Shown piece after piece: positions 34,641 to 46,690 of a stretch of DNA of 64,000 bases. The position numbers and the translations under genes are program-made. Numbering within the stretch: the first letter of the stretch is position 1; the number at the start of each line of letters is the position of its first letter. The stretch spans positions 16,384,915 to 16,448,914 of the forward strand of contig NC_061119.1 of the NCBI RefSeq assembly GCF_002878395.1. The letters run 5' to 3'. The notes under the pieces were generated by a model. The model saw nothing but the letters and a program-made list of their open reading frames with translations. It was not told the origin of the DNA and did no database searches. This stretch comes from Capsicum annuum. Lineage: Eukaryota; Streptophyta; Magnoliopsida; Solanales; Solanaceae.

Positions 34641-35975
34641 ATGTCTCCCAAAAGAAAAGAAAGTGAAAGTGGATCAAGGTCTGACCACCCAAAAAAGGCT
34701 ACAGTACAGAGGAATTCGGAGGAGCTTCTTGAACAATCTCAATCAGGGAAAAGTGAAGTTAAGGAGAGATATGAAAACAACATTAAGAGAGGTGGACAAG
34801 GATCTATAGATGGTGATGAAAAAAATAAAAGTGAGAAAAAAGAGGAATTAGAGAGTGAGAAAAAAAAAGAGGATGATCATCAACAAGATGATAATAGATC
34901 ACCAATGGGGCATAAATTAATATCGACATCCCGGCATGATCCTATCAAATCTTTTAGTATTAACAGGTTTTCAGTTGCGATGCTGATAAATAACCCAAAA
35001 AAAGAAGCAGAACTAACTGGTGAACTTGTACTTAAATGTCAGATGGGGAAAAAATTTAATTATTTTAGGAAAATTATGAAGAACAAAAACATAGACGGAC
35101 TTTTTAAGAAGAGCTTCTTTGGACGCGTTCTTAAGTTGCCTGAGGACCCCCTGCCCATTTCCATATGAGGATGGTATATGATCTTCTCAAGTGCAGGATC
35201 AAATACATGGAGGATTATAAAGATTCGGAGGACGGGGGCATAAAGATGGATAAAATCTGGATCAACTACTATGGCATGCCGATTTGTTTTGGTTTGCAAG
35301 AGTTTGCCATAGTGACGGAATTGAGATGCCATCATCCTGAATAACCACCTATCGCTAAGGGAACACCCCGCAAAAGATCTAAGGCAAGAAAATGCAAGAA
35401 AAAAATAGATGGGTTGTTTGACATTGCTCGACGTGGCTACAAAGCATCGAATTTGTTGACAGATCTCATGGATCAAACCATACCAAAGCAGTACAGGGAG
35501 AAATTGTGCTTAGTTTGATTTGCCCATTTGGTATATTGGCAAGAGACATCAACAAGGCCATAAAAGATGATTTGTGGGCGCGTGCTGAGGATTTTGATAA
35601 ATTCAACAATCATCCCTGGGAATATGATAGCTTATACTTGACTGTCCAATATTTACTAACAAAGCTATCCTCAGGGACGACCACATTATACGGCTTTTCT
35701 TGGGCTTTCATAGTAAAATAATCACTATTTTTACTCATCCATTAATTTATATTGAATATAGTTACTATGACTTTTTTTTTCTTGCTTCCTATTTACATTT
35801 TCTAGGCTTGGGCATTTGAAGTCATTCCTTCCCTCCAAAAGCAGATAATGGATTATTCGAATGAGGTTTCTTATCCAAGGATGTTTAGGTGGTTGGCTGC
35901 AAAGAACAACACCAAAATTAGGGAGGTTGATCTCTTTAACCCTCCGGATAATGCACTACGTCTTCTTCAAGTAAA

Positions 35976-36500
35976 GTAATTTTACTCAATGAAAGATATT
36001 GAACAGACGTTATATCTGGTTGAACAGATGTTATATTTGATATACCAGATGAGACATCTATTACGACAGATTACCCGTCTTGTGCCAACCAATGCAATAG
36101 ATGGATAATCTATTGTGACAGACGATTGATATCTTGCATCAGATAACAATCTGTTACTTTGATTCTCTGAAACCGACTCCTAACAAATTAACCATCTACC
36201 GTAAATTATGCAATGGATGTGTAATCTGATGTAACATATTGTTAATCTATTATGACATACAGATCATCTATTACATAATATGTAACCCAACAAATTACCC
36301 GTCTTGTGAAACTGGTGCAACAGATTGATAATTTATTGCGACAGATGATTGATATTTTGCATCAGATTATCCATGTGTTCCTCTGGTTCTCTGAACCCGA
36401 CTTAAACAAATTTTAACCATCTACTGCAAATTATCCAACAATATGTAATCTGATGCAACATATTGTTAATCTATTGTAGAAATTGACTGCGTTAAAATGT
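35976..36500. repeat. Palindrome cluster 6, inside an intron of the Ulp1 pseudogene
   Basis: Variants such as CATCTATTACGACAGATTACC and TAATCTATTGTGACAGACG fill most of the intron between the exon ending at 35970 and the exon starting at 36558. A second half-copy of a ~250-bp unit (CCCGTCTTGTG near 36076 and 36298) shows internal duplication. Confidence 0.7.
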
Positions 36501-37309
36501 AACCCAACTGTGAAAATTATTGTATTATATGATTTAAATATATCTATTTTTTTATAGGTTGTGCATCCATGGATCATGCCTACTGGGCAGGAGTCGGTGA
36601 TTACTCTATGTTATGTTGATACTATAGCGACCCAACGGTGGAGTTAATAAAGAAGGAATTGAATGGAGCAACAGCCATTAGAAAAGCAGTTAGGCAAGGT
36701 CAGCCTAATGTTGAGGCTCTTCATGACCAACCTACTAAGGCAGATCCGGATGCTTCTTCTAGTAGAGTTGTTGGTGTTGGTGGCAGGCATGTTGATTCTA
36801 CTACTACTCATGATAATGAGCATGTTAATGCTCAAGAAAAAATAAATATGTTTGAAAACACCCTTTTTCACCCTTACAAAAGTCCCTCTCATCCCTCGTC
36901 ACCCTGTGTTCTCGTTGCAAATGCAAAGAGTGCAAGGACTGCCAGGATAAACTCTTTGAAAAAGTAAAGGCTATCTCTAAAGCTGACGAGGAATTCAAAT
37001 CCAAGAGGGGTGTCATATCATCCAAGAAGGTGAGAGAGTCATACACTTCTACAGTATTGGTTAAGAGGAAGAAAAGAGCAATTAGCGACGTACTCTCCTG
37101 TCGAAAATTAAAAAAATTGTAACTTCTCCCTCTCTAAAAGCTGTTGAAATTTAGGGGTCATTCAAGAAGGTGGACATATACACAGACCTTGGCGCTAAAG
37201 AGAAGAGGGATCTGCGATAGGCCAAGAATACCAAGCCAAGCACACCAGATTACCCCAGGCACACCTGTTTACTTTTCCTAACCTAGCCTTCTAATCTACC
37301 CCATGAAGA

Positions 37310-37465
37310 AGAAGATACGCAACAGATGTGAAATCTACTGCAACAACTTAGTATTCTGGTGCAACTGGTAGTGGTTTTGTTGCAACTTATTATCCACCTA
37401 TTGCATAAGTTGCGTTAGATTATTGATTCAGAAAACCCTATGAAACAGATGGACCATCCATTTCA
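37310..37465. repeat. Palindrome cluster 7, in the intron before the protease exon
   Basis: Short run of copies (CAACAGATGTGAAATC, TGTTGCAACTTATTATCC) in the intron that ends at the acceptor before 37513. It is shorter and more decayed than the others. Confidence 0.55.
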
Positions 37466-38222
37466 TCTTTACAATTACTAACCTACTTAAAAATTGACTT
37501 CTTATATCACAGCATGTTGACAAAATTCTCTGCCTCACGAGGAAAAGGCAATTAATGTACCCAGAAGCTTATGATGTTGTCAATAGGATAATGGAACTCG
37601 ACTTCTACAAGAAGCTCAACGATAAGTACAATCAACTCAATAATGATGCGATAGACTGTGGCGCGGGATTTGATTTCTTAGTTTCTACGTTGGACTGGGA
37701 TAAAGAAAAAATAATAAAATATATTAGAAGGGAGAGGCCAAATCCACACGACAAGAGCTGAACCAAGGCAAAGAGGATTCTTGCAGTCATTACTGTGGAC
37801 GACATACATTATTGGGCTGTTGAGATGTTACTCGAGGAGGGAAAGATCAAATTTTATGACTGCAACAAACCTGTCATCGACGAGGTCCATCTTTTTTTCA
37901 TATATAGCCACTGATAGAGCTGTTCCCCATCTTGTTGAAGGAGAGTAAACTAATGAATAATTTGACAAAGAAAGTGTTGTTGAAGAAATCATAGGATTTT
38001 GAAGGTCGAAACAAGGGCATGAAACTTCCAAAAAATAATATCAGTTATACATGCGGCTCGCACGCTCTTGCACACATCGAATGTTTGCTGATCGGCACAA
38101 AAATGATCGAGCCAGTGACCTTTTTGAGCGACAACACTATGGAAAACTTACAAGAAGTCTGGGCTTATGGGTACTAACTGGATGCTTGGAGCCTGTGTAT
38201 GTAGAAGAGCCTGTGAAATAAT

Positions 38223-38540
38223 AATTTTTTATTTCAAGTCACGCTTCACTTTACTTTAAATTACATGTACATGTAGTGGAAATATTTTTTTTCTAATGAA
38301 AGTTGAGTTTTTTATAAAGCAATAGATTGTCAATCTGTTGTAAAATATATTCTATCTATTCTGACAGATAGTTTATCTATTGCAATAGGTTGGTCGTCTG
38401 TTGCATTATGTCGATGTTATTTCTATCTAATCTGTTGTAATAGTGGGAAGACCTATTTGATAATTTTTAACAGATGACCTAAATTTTACAACATATGCCT
38501 AAATCTGTTTGATATTTTTCAACAATTATGCTTGAATATC
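38223..38540. repeat. Palindrome cluster 8: 3' end of the MULE unit, copy A
   Basis: After the Ulp1 remnant comes a block (TTTATTTCAAGTCACGC...ACATGTAGTGG...AATGAAAGTTGAG) and then palindromes ending in a TATTTGATAATTTTTAAC stretch. The same order of blocks recurs at 39380-39487 joined to 49580-49810, so this is one of two copies of an element end. Confidence 0.7.
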
Positions 38541-38672
38541 CATGTGCTCGACAACACCAAACTAGTAGCAAATACAGCACCATGAAAATTTCAGTAATTA
38601 GCTTGAATATCCATGTGTCTAACAGCACCAAACCAATAGCAATAACGGCAACAATGTAGCATCTTCTTGCTT
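38531..38672. repeat. Tandem ~71-bp duplication in the GRF gene 3' end
   Basis: GCTTGAATATCCATGTG occurs at 38531 and 38602, each followed by a CAACACCAAACTAGTAGC or CAGCACCAAACCAATAGC variant. It overlaps the end of GRF exon 2 and duplicates part of the hydrophobic tail. Confidence 0.75.
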
Positions 38673-38997
38673 GATTTTGTTTCTATTCAGAAGTCTTGAC
38701 TTTGTTCAACAAACCCCAGATTACACTATTTGCTTATGAAGAGTGTCGTTCTTTATACCAATCAAAGTGATCGCATCCACTCAATTATTATAAAAACAAG
38801 ATCACAGTCACAAAATAATTATAAGTCAATAATGAATCAACTAATTAAATAAAAAAATATACCTTTGAAATATTACAAGTAAAAAACCTATGACCTGGAT
38901 TTTGTTGAGTCCAAGAACTCTTCAATAGAGCTTCATGACCGCACTTACAATATCAAAAATCTTTATCACAAAAAATAGTGAAAGATGCGCTTGACAT
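38560..38997 (-). pseudogene. GRF-type zinc finger and membrane-anchor protein, two exons
   Basis: On the minus strand exon 1 (38997-38863, 135 bp) starts MSSASFTIFCDKDF and, after one in-frame TGA, reads YCKCGHEALLKSSWTQQNPG and HRFFTC. This is the GRF zinc-finger pattern (C-x-CG, then SWT..NPG.RF..C). It ends at a donor, AAAG followed by GTATAT. Exon 2 (about 38780-38560) gives FDWYKERHSS, ANSVIWGLLNKVKTSE and a hydrophobic segment (CYIVAVIAIGLVLLDTWIFK) that would anchor the protein. Plant GRF proteins of this small type often end in such a segment. One stop in each exon makes it a pseudogene. It sits between the Ulp1 gene and the end of the MULE region and is probably cargo. Confidence 0.68.
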
Positions 38998-39379
38998 TGT
39001 CAAGCTCGGTTGGAAAAAATAAAAAAAATAAAGAAAAGAAAGACCAACTCCAAATAATTTGAAGAATTTGCATACATAAAAAATGATGATGAAGAAGAAG
39101 ATTTTGGAATTTAGAGTTAAATTTTAGGAAGAAGATGAATATATAAGACAATGAAGAAAAAATTACCGTTGGGGGCCAAATTAGATGCCAAGTCTGCAAA
39201 AATAGGGGTTCAACAAGCCTTGGCTAGGTGAATTACATGCAAGCAGCCAACAGGATCAAAAGTGTCAAACTGACATATTTGATGCCTATTTTATTTTACG
39301 TGTTTAAAATGAACACTGTCTACTTGATGCCTATTTTATTTTAGTTGTTTTGAACTGAACACTATCGGTGGGTTCCACC
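38998..39379 (-). promoter_or_regulatory. Upstream region of the GRF-type gene, with a TATA box
   Basis: On the minus strand CTTATATATTCATC (39133-39146) is a good plant TATA box about 140 bases before the ATG at 38997. Its leader is CTT-rich (complement of 39085-39110). Nothing else is recognised up to the MULE end copy B. Confidence 0.5.
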
Positions 39380-39487
39380 TTTTTTATTTCAATTCACCTT
39401 TACTTTTTTACATGTAGTGGCAATTATTTATGTCCAATGAAATTTGAATTTTTATAATGCAACAAATCTCCATCCGTTGTAACAGAT
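39380..39487. repeat. MULE unit 3' end, copy B (left part), with the CAGAT target site
   Basis: This matches 38226-38345 (TTATTTCAATTCACC, ACATGTAGTGGCAAT, CCGTTGTAACAGAT). It is cut by the Athila insertion at CAGAT (39483-39487) and continues at 49580. Confidence 0.75.
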
Positions 39488-40987
39488 TGATATGTGAGCT
39501 GATGCTAACACATTTGAGGCTTTTAACTGAGAATAATTGCAAAGTATTAAGCAAATTTTGTCATTTTTGAGTATTTTATCTTTGATTTTGCAGTAGAAAC
39601 TAAGATGCTAGAGAACCAACAAGGATGGAAGGAAAAGAGTTTAAATTTGAAGCAAAAAGAAGAGAAGTGTAGCTGATGACATTCCTGATAAGTCGTTAGC
39701 CCTATGATAAGTTATCAGCTTCATCGTCAGCCTTAGACAGAGAATGAAACTTAGTTGAAAGTTATGATGACATTTCATGATAAGTCGTCAAAGAGTTGAT
39801 AGGTCGTCAAAATTATCGTCAGTCTAAGGCAGAACATAGGAGCTGAGGTAGATAAGTGATGACATTCGTGATAAGTCGTCAAAGATCTGATAGGCCATCA
39901 CATTTCATCGTCAGCCTAAGGCAGCGAATGCCAAAATCAAAAAGGAGCTGATGACATTTCTGATAAGTCATCAGCCTCTTGATAAGGCATCACGAATGGC
40001 ATCACCTGTCTGAGAAATTGCTGCACTCTATGATTTTGTTTCCATAATTAGGGTGAACTATTTAAAGCATTGTTTAGGATTTTCTAAGGAGTTCCACACA
40101 TCTTTTGGGAGACACGTATTTTGTTACTTTTCTCTCTAGTTTCTTGGCTTGAAAAACAATTAACTTTGAAGAGATTTCCATCAATACTTTGGGGATTCCT
40201 ATTGTGATCTAATCTAAGAATCCCTAGTTATTATTCATCTTGTGGTAAGTTTATCTTTCAAATTATGAATTCATCTAGTTGTTTTGATCATTACATCATG
40301 AGTGGATAAAACCCTCTAACCCAAATTATGGGATCTATGGGTTAAGTTTTGCTAAGATGCTAAGTGTTTAAGCTTCAAAAGGTAATAGGACTCCTTGATA
40401 ATTCTAAGATTTTAATCATTGTCTATTGGTTGCAATAATATATAGCACCTGCTTTGATTTGCTTTAGATAAGAAATCAAATTCAGTAGGAAATGAATTAT
40501 TGACAGGGACTTGGAAGCACTAAAAACTTCTGTTTAATAATTGACGCTGTAACAAGGCTGATTAACCTGAGGTAAAGTCTTGTCAGTGAATATGAGTTCC
40601 CTAAGTCCGAGAGGATAATGTAATTAAATGCTTAAGTAGGTTGAGAGATATTTAGGCATAACTTCGATAAAGATAATCTGCTGTCTTATTTACTGGGAGA
40701 ATCTTGAATTACTATTAGCATCTGTCAAGTACCAAAACCCATAGTGAAAATAATTTTGGTTTTCCATAAAATCTTGATTACAAATACTAAAGCTAAAGTG
40801 ACCAACAATTATTTGTTAAACTCAAAACCCCCCATTTCAGAAAACATCCAACTATCAGTTGATTAACTCGTAAACAACTTAAGTTCTCACCATATTTCCT
40901 GTGGGATTCGACCCCAACCTAGTTGTGTTATATATTGACAACGATCGCTTACATTCTCATTAGAGAGGTTTAGTTTGAGCGTTATCA
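39488..40987 (+). repeat. Athila 5' LTR
   Basis: It starts TGATATGTGAGCTGATGC and ends GAGCGTTATCA. Between about 39674 and 40012 it holds a run of GATAAGTCGTCA-like motifs mixed with ATGACATT and CGTCAGCCT. It is 21 bases longer than the 3' LTR; most of that is one extra GATAAGTCATCAGCCTCTT motif near 39971. Confidence 0.9.
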
Positions 40988-40991
40988 AAAA

Positions 40992-41009
40992 TGGTGTTGT
41001 TGCTGGAGA
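40992..41009 (+). other. Athila primer-binding site, CpG-decayed
   Basis: TGGTGTTGTTGCTGGAGA lies 5 bases inside the 5' LTR. The usual plant Athila/tRNA-Asp PBS is TGGCGCCGTTGCCGGGGA. All five differences are C-to-T or G-to-A transitions, as expected from deamination of methylated cytosines in a silenced element. Confidence 0.78.
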
Positions 41010-41111
41010 ATACAGTTGTAAATTATTTGTGTGCGCTAATTGACTGTTAGTCAAGTTTCCTAGTTTTACGTTTATTTGTAGTTTTTGTTTGTTGTAGGAT
41101 CTTTGTAGTGT

Positions 41112-42900
41112 ATGCCAAGAACCAGAAGTTTTGGAGAACCATTAGTACCACTTAATCTGGAACCGTAATGAATTGAAAGAATGGCAGACCAACAAGAGGT
41201 TGACAGACTAGCAGCCTTAGCTAGAGCTCAGGTAAATGTGCAGAACGTCGGGCAACAAGCATGACATCCAAATCCTGAGGATAAAGATTTGGGAGATAAG
41301 GAGTTGCTAAATCCTGGTAACCCAAGGCATGCAGAGCAAATAGTTTCACCAATACAACGTAATACTAATAGGAATCATCCATTCCGAGGAAGGCAAGATT
41401 ACCAACCGATCTAGTATTACCTCAATGATGATGATGATGGAATGGATGGAGCAGGTACAATGGGTGCAATTATTCCTTCACCGTTTGCACCAGGGGCAAA
41501 ATTTAACATTACGAGTACAATGATTCAACTCCTCAATCGAAGGGGTTGTTTGGTGTCCTTCCTGGGGATGACCCAAACTTGTATTTGGTGAAATTTGTCA
41601 CCATCTGTAAATTTTTTATAACCCAGGAGTGGGTCAAAATGCTTTCCGATTGAGGTTATTTCCTTTGTCTCTGTCTGGGGAGGCAACATTGAGGCTTAAT
41701 GAGCTAACACCCAATTCTATAACCAACTAGAGGCAGTTGAAAGGATCTTTTCTAGAAAGGTTCTTTCTGTCTTTTAGGAGGGTACAGTTGAGGGATGAGG
41801 CCAGAAACTTTAGGCAGCTCCCGACTAAAGCCTTGCATGAAACCTGGGAGAGATTTAAGAAAAAGCTAACACAGTGTCCAAACCACAATATGACGGATAT
41901 ACACTTGATGGAGACTTTATACAGGGCTCTTAACTCTGTCACAAAACCAATTTGTAGATAATGATGGTGGTGGTTCATTTGTTGATCTTTCATTCCTAAA
42001 GGTTTCAGAGATACTAGAGAGAATGACCAAACAGAGTCAAGCATGGCATACCAGAGACTCTGTGGTAGCCAGCCCCACTATTTCTATGGGCATGACTGTG
42101 GAACAATGCCGAAGAGATGAGGAGCATGACCAATACATGGCTCACCTAAAAACATAGATGGATCTGCTAACCAAGCACTTACTATCAGGCAAGACTAAGA
42201 AGGTGAAAGCTATGGGATCTCAAGATAAAGTTGATATGGATGCAGAAGAAAAAGTAAACTATGTTAATAATCAAGGGGTTTTCGAGGCAATGGCCAAGGG
42301 AATCAAGGTCAGAATTATTATGATAAGCCTGGTTATAAAGATAGGGAGTAAGGAAATTAGAGAAACAATAATGATAAGAACGGGCTCTATGTCCCTCCTA
42401 GAAATTGTGAGGCTGCTACAATAAGTTCTGAAAAGATATCCATAGAAGACATGATGGCTAAGTTTCTGAAGGAAGTTGAGGCTACCAATTTTGGTGTGAC
42501 TACCTTGAAGATTGATCTGTCATCCATTATTCAGTTGATAAACTTACACTTTACCGCAATCACATAGTTAGAGCAGTAGATGAACTAACTCTCCATAGCA
42601 TTTAACCAGAGGAAGAGTGGAACGCTACCAAGCGATACAGTCCAGAATTTATAGAATGATGGCTCATGTATGGCGGTTACCACTAAGAGTGGTAAGATGT
42701 TACCTGGCCCTTCTGTAGGCAAAAGTTTGGTTAAAGATGTGACTAAGGCAGAGGATGAACCCAAAGAAGAATGTCCAGTGGAGTCTGAGAAGCTGGATGG
42801 TTCTGATGGTCCTCTAGAAAAAGAGAAAGAGAAGGAGAAGGAGGTAGTGTTGAAAACTCTTCCAAGACCACCACCTATATTTCCTCAATAATTAAAGAAA
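41112..42900 (+). pseudogene. Athila gag
   Basis: Gag builds the particle. The frame starts MPRTRSFGEPLVPLNLEP at 41112 with a stop soon after. The retrotrans-gag core follows in pieces: RVQLRDEARNFRQLPTKAL, HETWERFKKKLTQCPNHNMT, then DLLTKHLLSGKTKK. A C-terminal Lys/Glu-rich linker (EKEKEKEKEVVLKTLPRP) leads to the protease. I see no CCHC knuckle, which Athila gag often lacks or has in modified form. Frames break near 41520, 41590, 41960 and 42300. Confidence 0.82.
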
Positions 42901-43039
42901 AAAGCTGACGATGCAAAATTTAATAAGTTCATGGCAATGCTTAAATAATTGACGGTGAATGTGCTATTAGTTGAGGCACTTGAGCAAATATTAGGATATG
43001 CGAAGTTGATGAAGGACCTTATGAGTAAGAAAAGAGTGG

Positions 43040-43500
43040 TGAGCTATGATCTGGAGGAGAATCTCCTCCATTGTAACGCTATCTCTATGCGGACTTTGGT
43101 GCAGAAGAAGCCAGATACATGAGCATTCACTATTCCCTGTATGATTGGGTCTATGGAATTCGCTAAGGCATTATGTGATCGGGGAACAAGCATTAATTTG
43201 ATGCCACTGGCTGTATATAGAAAGATGGGCCTGGGAAATTCCACACCTACCAACATACAACTCGTGATGGCAGATAGGTCGATAAAATAACCTATTGGTA
43301 TTTTGTATGATGTGTTGGTTAAGGTAGCTAGCTTTATATTACCTGCAGATTTCATGATTCTGTATTGCGAGGTGGACTTTGAGGTGCCCATAATCTTGGG
43401 TCAACCTTTTCTCGCAACTGGAAGTGTGTTGATTGATTTGAGAGCGAATGAGATCTCATTCAGGATAAATTATGAGGTGGTATAATTTATTATGCATAAG
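43040..43500 (+). pseudogene. Athila aspartic protease
   Basis: The block [20 protein letters not shown] followed by [13 protein letters not shown] is the retroviral-type protease with its active-site triplet changed from DLG to DRG. VADRS-like and VDFEVPIILGQPFLATG blocks follow and the frame ends at 43485. A TGA in QKKPDT (43122) and a TAA after RSIK (43289) interrupt it. It is joined to gag upstream, probably as one polyprotein originally. Confidence 0.82.
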
Positions 43501-43799
43501 TCAATAAAGCAGCATGAAGAAATGAGTGTTCTCAGTGGTTGATGTGTATTATGAGGACGAATAGGAGATGTCAATAGAGGAGCAACTTGTTGTCGAGCCT
43601 TTAGCCACAGTTCTGATGAATTTTGATCGTGAAGGCATTGAGGAATATGAAAAGACTGTTTATGCTTTATCAAGAATGGGCTCATACCCTTATGCTCCTA
43701 AGAAGCTAGACCTTGATCAAACGAATCAACCGACACCGTCGATTAAGCCATCCATTGAAAAGCCACCAATGTTGGAATAAAAGAACTGCCTGGGCATTT

Positions 43800-44790
43800 A
43801 AGGAACGTGTTTTTGGGCCATAGAAACACGCTACCTATGATTATTGCGGCTGATTTGGGTGAGCAACAGGTAGAAGCACTTATTTTCGTACTTCAGAGAA
43901 ACAAGAAAGCAATCGGATGGACTATCGCAGATATTATTGGCATTCCCCCTGGCATATGCATGCATAAAATACAACTTGATGAAGACTATATTCTGACCAT
44001 CGACCACTAGTGTCGTCTTAACCCACCAATGAAAGAGGTGGTTAAGAAGGAAATTATTAAGTAGTTGGATGCAGGAGTGGTTTACCCTATTTTAGATAGC
44101 AAATAAGTGAGCCCAGTTCAGTAAGTGCCCAAGAAAGGGGGCATGACTGTGGTTGCAAATGACAGGAATGAGTTGATTCCACTTAGGCCTGTGACTAGGT
44201 GGAGAGTTTGCATGGACTACCACAAACTAAATTCATGAACTTTGAAAGACCACTTCCCGATGCCCTTTATGGACCAAATGCTTGATCGATTGGTCGAAAG
44301 TCCATGGTACTGCTTCTTAGATGGCTATTCTGGATATATTCAGATCTGTATTTCTCTTGAAGATCAGAAGAAGAAGACATTCACATGCCTATATGGCACC
44401 TTTGCATTTAAGAGGATGTTGTTTGGGTTGTGCAATGCACCCGCTACTTTCCAATGGTTCATGATGTCTATCTTCTCAGATATGGTGAGGACACCATAGA
44501 GGTATTTATGGATGATTTCTCTATGGTGGGAGACTTGTTTGAGTTGTGTTTGGCAAACCTGATTATGGCCTTACAACGATGTGTCGAATTTAATTAAGTG
44601 ATTAATTGGGAAAAATATCACTTTATGGTAAAGGAGGGCATCGCTCTCGGGCATAAAATTTCAGCAAAAGGAATAGAAGTTAATCGAGCCAAGGTTGAAG
44701 TTATTGAGAAATTACTACCTCCCATTTTAGTGAAAGGAGTTCGTAGTTTCCTTGGACATGTTGTTTTTACCGGAGGTTTATAAGAGATTT
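43800..44790 (+). pseudogene. Athila reverse transcriptase
   Basis: The lead-in ADLGEQQVEALIFVLQRNKK is followed by the RT palm: HFPMPFMDQMLDRLVESPWY, CFLDGYSGYIQICISLEDQ and GTFAFKRMLFGLCNAPATFQ. The catalytic FMDDF lies at 44505-44519 in a shifted frame. Then come EKYHFMVKEGIALGHKISAK and [11 protein letters not shown]. Stops occur near 44008, 44063 and 44105. The catalytic residues are still coded but split by a frameshift at about 44499. Confidence 0.88.
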
Positions 44791-44791
44791 C

Positions 44792-45307
44792 TTGAAAGTT
44801 GCAAATACACTTTCCAAACTTTTGGAGAAAGAAGTGAAGTTTTCCTTTGAGGATGAGTGCTTGAAAGCATTTGAATGCCTTAAAAAGAAGCTAGTTGAAG
44901 CCCATATCATTGTTACACTAGACTCGTCAAAACCGTTTGAGATCATGTGTGATACAAGCGGTGTTGCCCTTGGAGCTATATCGGGACAAAAGAGAGACAA
45001 ACTATTTCATCCAATATATTATGCCAGTAAAGCACTGAATGGAGCACAAAAGAACTACATCGTCACTGAGCAGGAACTTCTGGCTGTAGTATATGTTTTT
45101 GAGAAATTCAGGGCTTATCTGCTTGGGACCAAGGTAGTGATTCACACTGACCATGCAGCTTTGAGGTATTTGATGGCTAAGAAGGATACAAAACCAAGGC
45201 TGATTAGATGTGTGTTGCTTCTACAAGAATTTGACTTTGAAGTCAAAGATAGAAAAGTGTATGAACACCAGGTTACAGATCATATATCTAGAATGGAAGG
45301 TGAGTAG
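44792..45307 (+). pseudogene. Athila RNase H domain
   Basis: An open stretch of 171 codons covers the connection domain and the RNase H that removes the RNA template: [20 protein letters not shown] with the first Asp, [20 protein letters not shown] with the Glu, and [18 protein letters not shown] with the second Asp. It ends [11 protein letters not shown] and a TAG. It is the best-preserved part of the element and would be intact but for the broken frames on either side. Confidence 0.9.
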
Positions 45308-45539
45308 GCAATTAATAATGAAATGGAGATAAATAATGCATTTCCTGATGAGGAGATCTTAGCTGTTGCTATGGAGAAATTTCCTTGGTACACTGATTTT
45401 GCAAATTAAGTTATGAGTAAGGTCATTCCAGAAAATCTTTCTTTCCATCAAATATAGAAATTCCTGCATGATGTGACACATTACTTCTAGGATGAGCCAT
45501 ATCTTTTTTGGCGATGTGCTAACAATATTATAAGGAGAT

Positions 45540-46690
45540 GCATGCCAGAAGTGGATGTATTATGCATATTGGAAGCATGTCATGCTTCCCCAGTTGGAGG
45601 TCACCAATCAGGTGACCGAACGGCTAAGAAGGTATTGTAGAGCGATTACTATTGGCCAATATTGTACAAGAATGTCCATGAGTTTGTGCTAAAATGTGAC
45701 CAATGTCAGAGGCAGGGGTCAATCTCCAAAAGACATGAGATGACTTTGACTAAGATGCTTGAAGTGGATTTATTTGATGTCTGGGGCATCGATTTCATGG
45801 GTCCTTTTGTAAGCTCATATGGGATGAAGTATATTTTAGTTATTGTTGACTATGTCTCAAAATGGGTTGAAGTTGTTGCCTTGTCAGATAATGAAGGAAA
45901 GGGAGTTGTTGCTTTTCTCAAGAAGAATATTTTCCCTCTCTTTGGAGTACCACGTACTATTATAAGCGATAGAGGATATCATTTTTGCAACAAAGTATTT
46001 TGAGTGGCTTTAGAAAAATATGGGATGAAACAGGATAGAGTAGCCACTCTATATCACCTACAGACTAGTGGGCAAGTGGAGGTGTCAAATCGAGAGATTA
46101 AAGCCATCCTAGCCAAAACGGTGAATGCTAGTCAGAAAGACTAGTCTAGAAAGCTCGATGATGCCTTATGGTCATACCAAACTACTTTCAAGGCACCCAT
46201 TGGAATGTCACCATTTCATCTAGTCTATGGAAAAGCATACCACCTACCAATAGAGCGGGAGCACAAGGCCTTATGGGCACTCAAAAGGTTAAATTTGAGT
46301 TAAAAGGAGCCAGCAGAGCTGATACTAGGACAACTGAATGAGATAGATAAATTCTATCTTAGTGCATATGAATGAGCAAACCTATATAAAAAAAGATGAA
46401 AAAGTATCATAATTGGAGGATAGAGAAACGAGACTTTCGAAAGGGTGACTTGGTGTTTCTATTCAATTCCAGACTCAAACTGTTCCCAGGTAAACTTAAA
46501 TCCAAGTGGTCGAGCCCATTTGAAGTTAGTCAAGTCTACTCATCTAGAGTAGTAGAACTTGAAATTGAAGACGGCAGTACCTTCAAGGTGAATGGTCAAC
46601 GAGTCAAATGTTATATTGTTCTAAAAAAATCAATGAAAAGTAGTTCTGCTCTCTGTCTTGATGAAGTCAGAAGTAATCGAGATACCTGAG
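45540..46690 (+). pseudogene. Athila integrase
   Basis: The HHCC finger is readable (EACHASPVGGHQSGD, then LKCDQCQRQG). The catalytic core has Asp in FDVWGIDFMGPFV, Asp in RTIISDRGYHFC and Glu in [15 protein letters not shown]-terminal block (KGDLVFLFNSRLKLFPGKLK, then SKWSSPFEVSQVYSSRVVEL) closes the frame at 46689. Stops near 45640, 46002, 46141 and 46302 break it. No chromodomain is present, as is usual in Athila. Confidence 0.88.

Larger units (their letters stand above)
34641..38222 (+). pseudogene. DUF1985-Ulp1 type cysteine protease pseudogene (MULE cargo)
   Basis: Ulp1-family (C48) proteases cleave SUMO or related tags; such genes are often carried by plant MULEs. The start MSPKRKESESGSRSDHPKK follows an intron acceptor. 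A Lys/Glu/Asp-rich N terminus leads to the DUF1985 region (SINRFSVAMLINN, MVYDLLKCRIKYM, INYYGMPICFGLQEFAIVT, then WARAEDFDKFNNHPWEYDSL). Introns are visible: donor at 35713, acceptor before 35806 (AWAFEVIPSLQKQIMDYSNE), donor at 35971, acceptor before 36558 (VVHPWIMPTGQESV), and acceptor before 37513. The protease domain keeps His (DIHYWAVEM near 37806), Asp (KFYDCN near 37858) and Cys (YTCGSHALAHIECL at 38052). Stops, a frameshift near 35167 and more near 37910 kill it. Two introns hold palindrome clusters. Confidence 0.82.
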
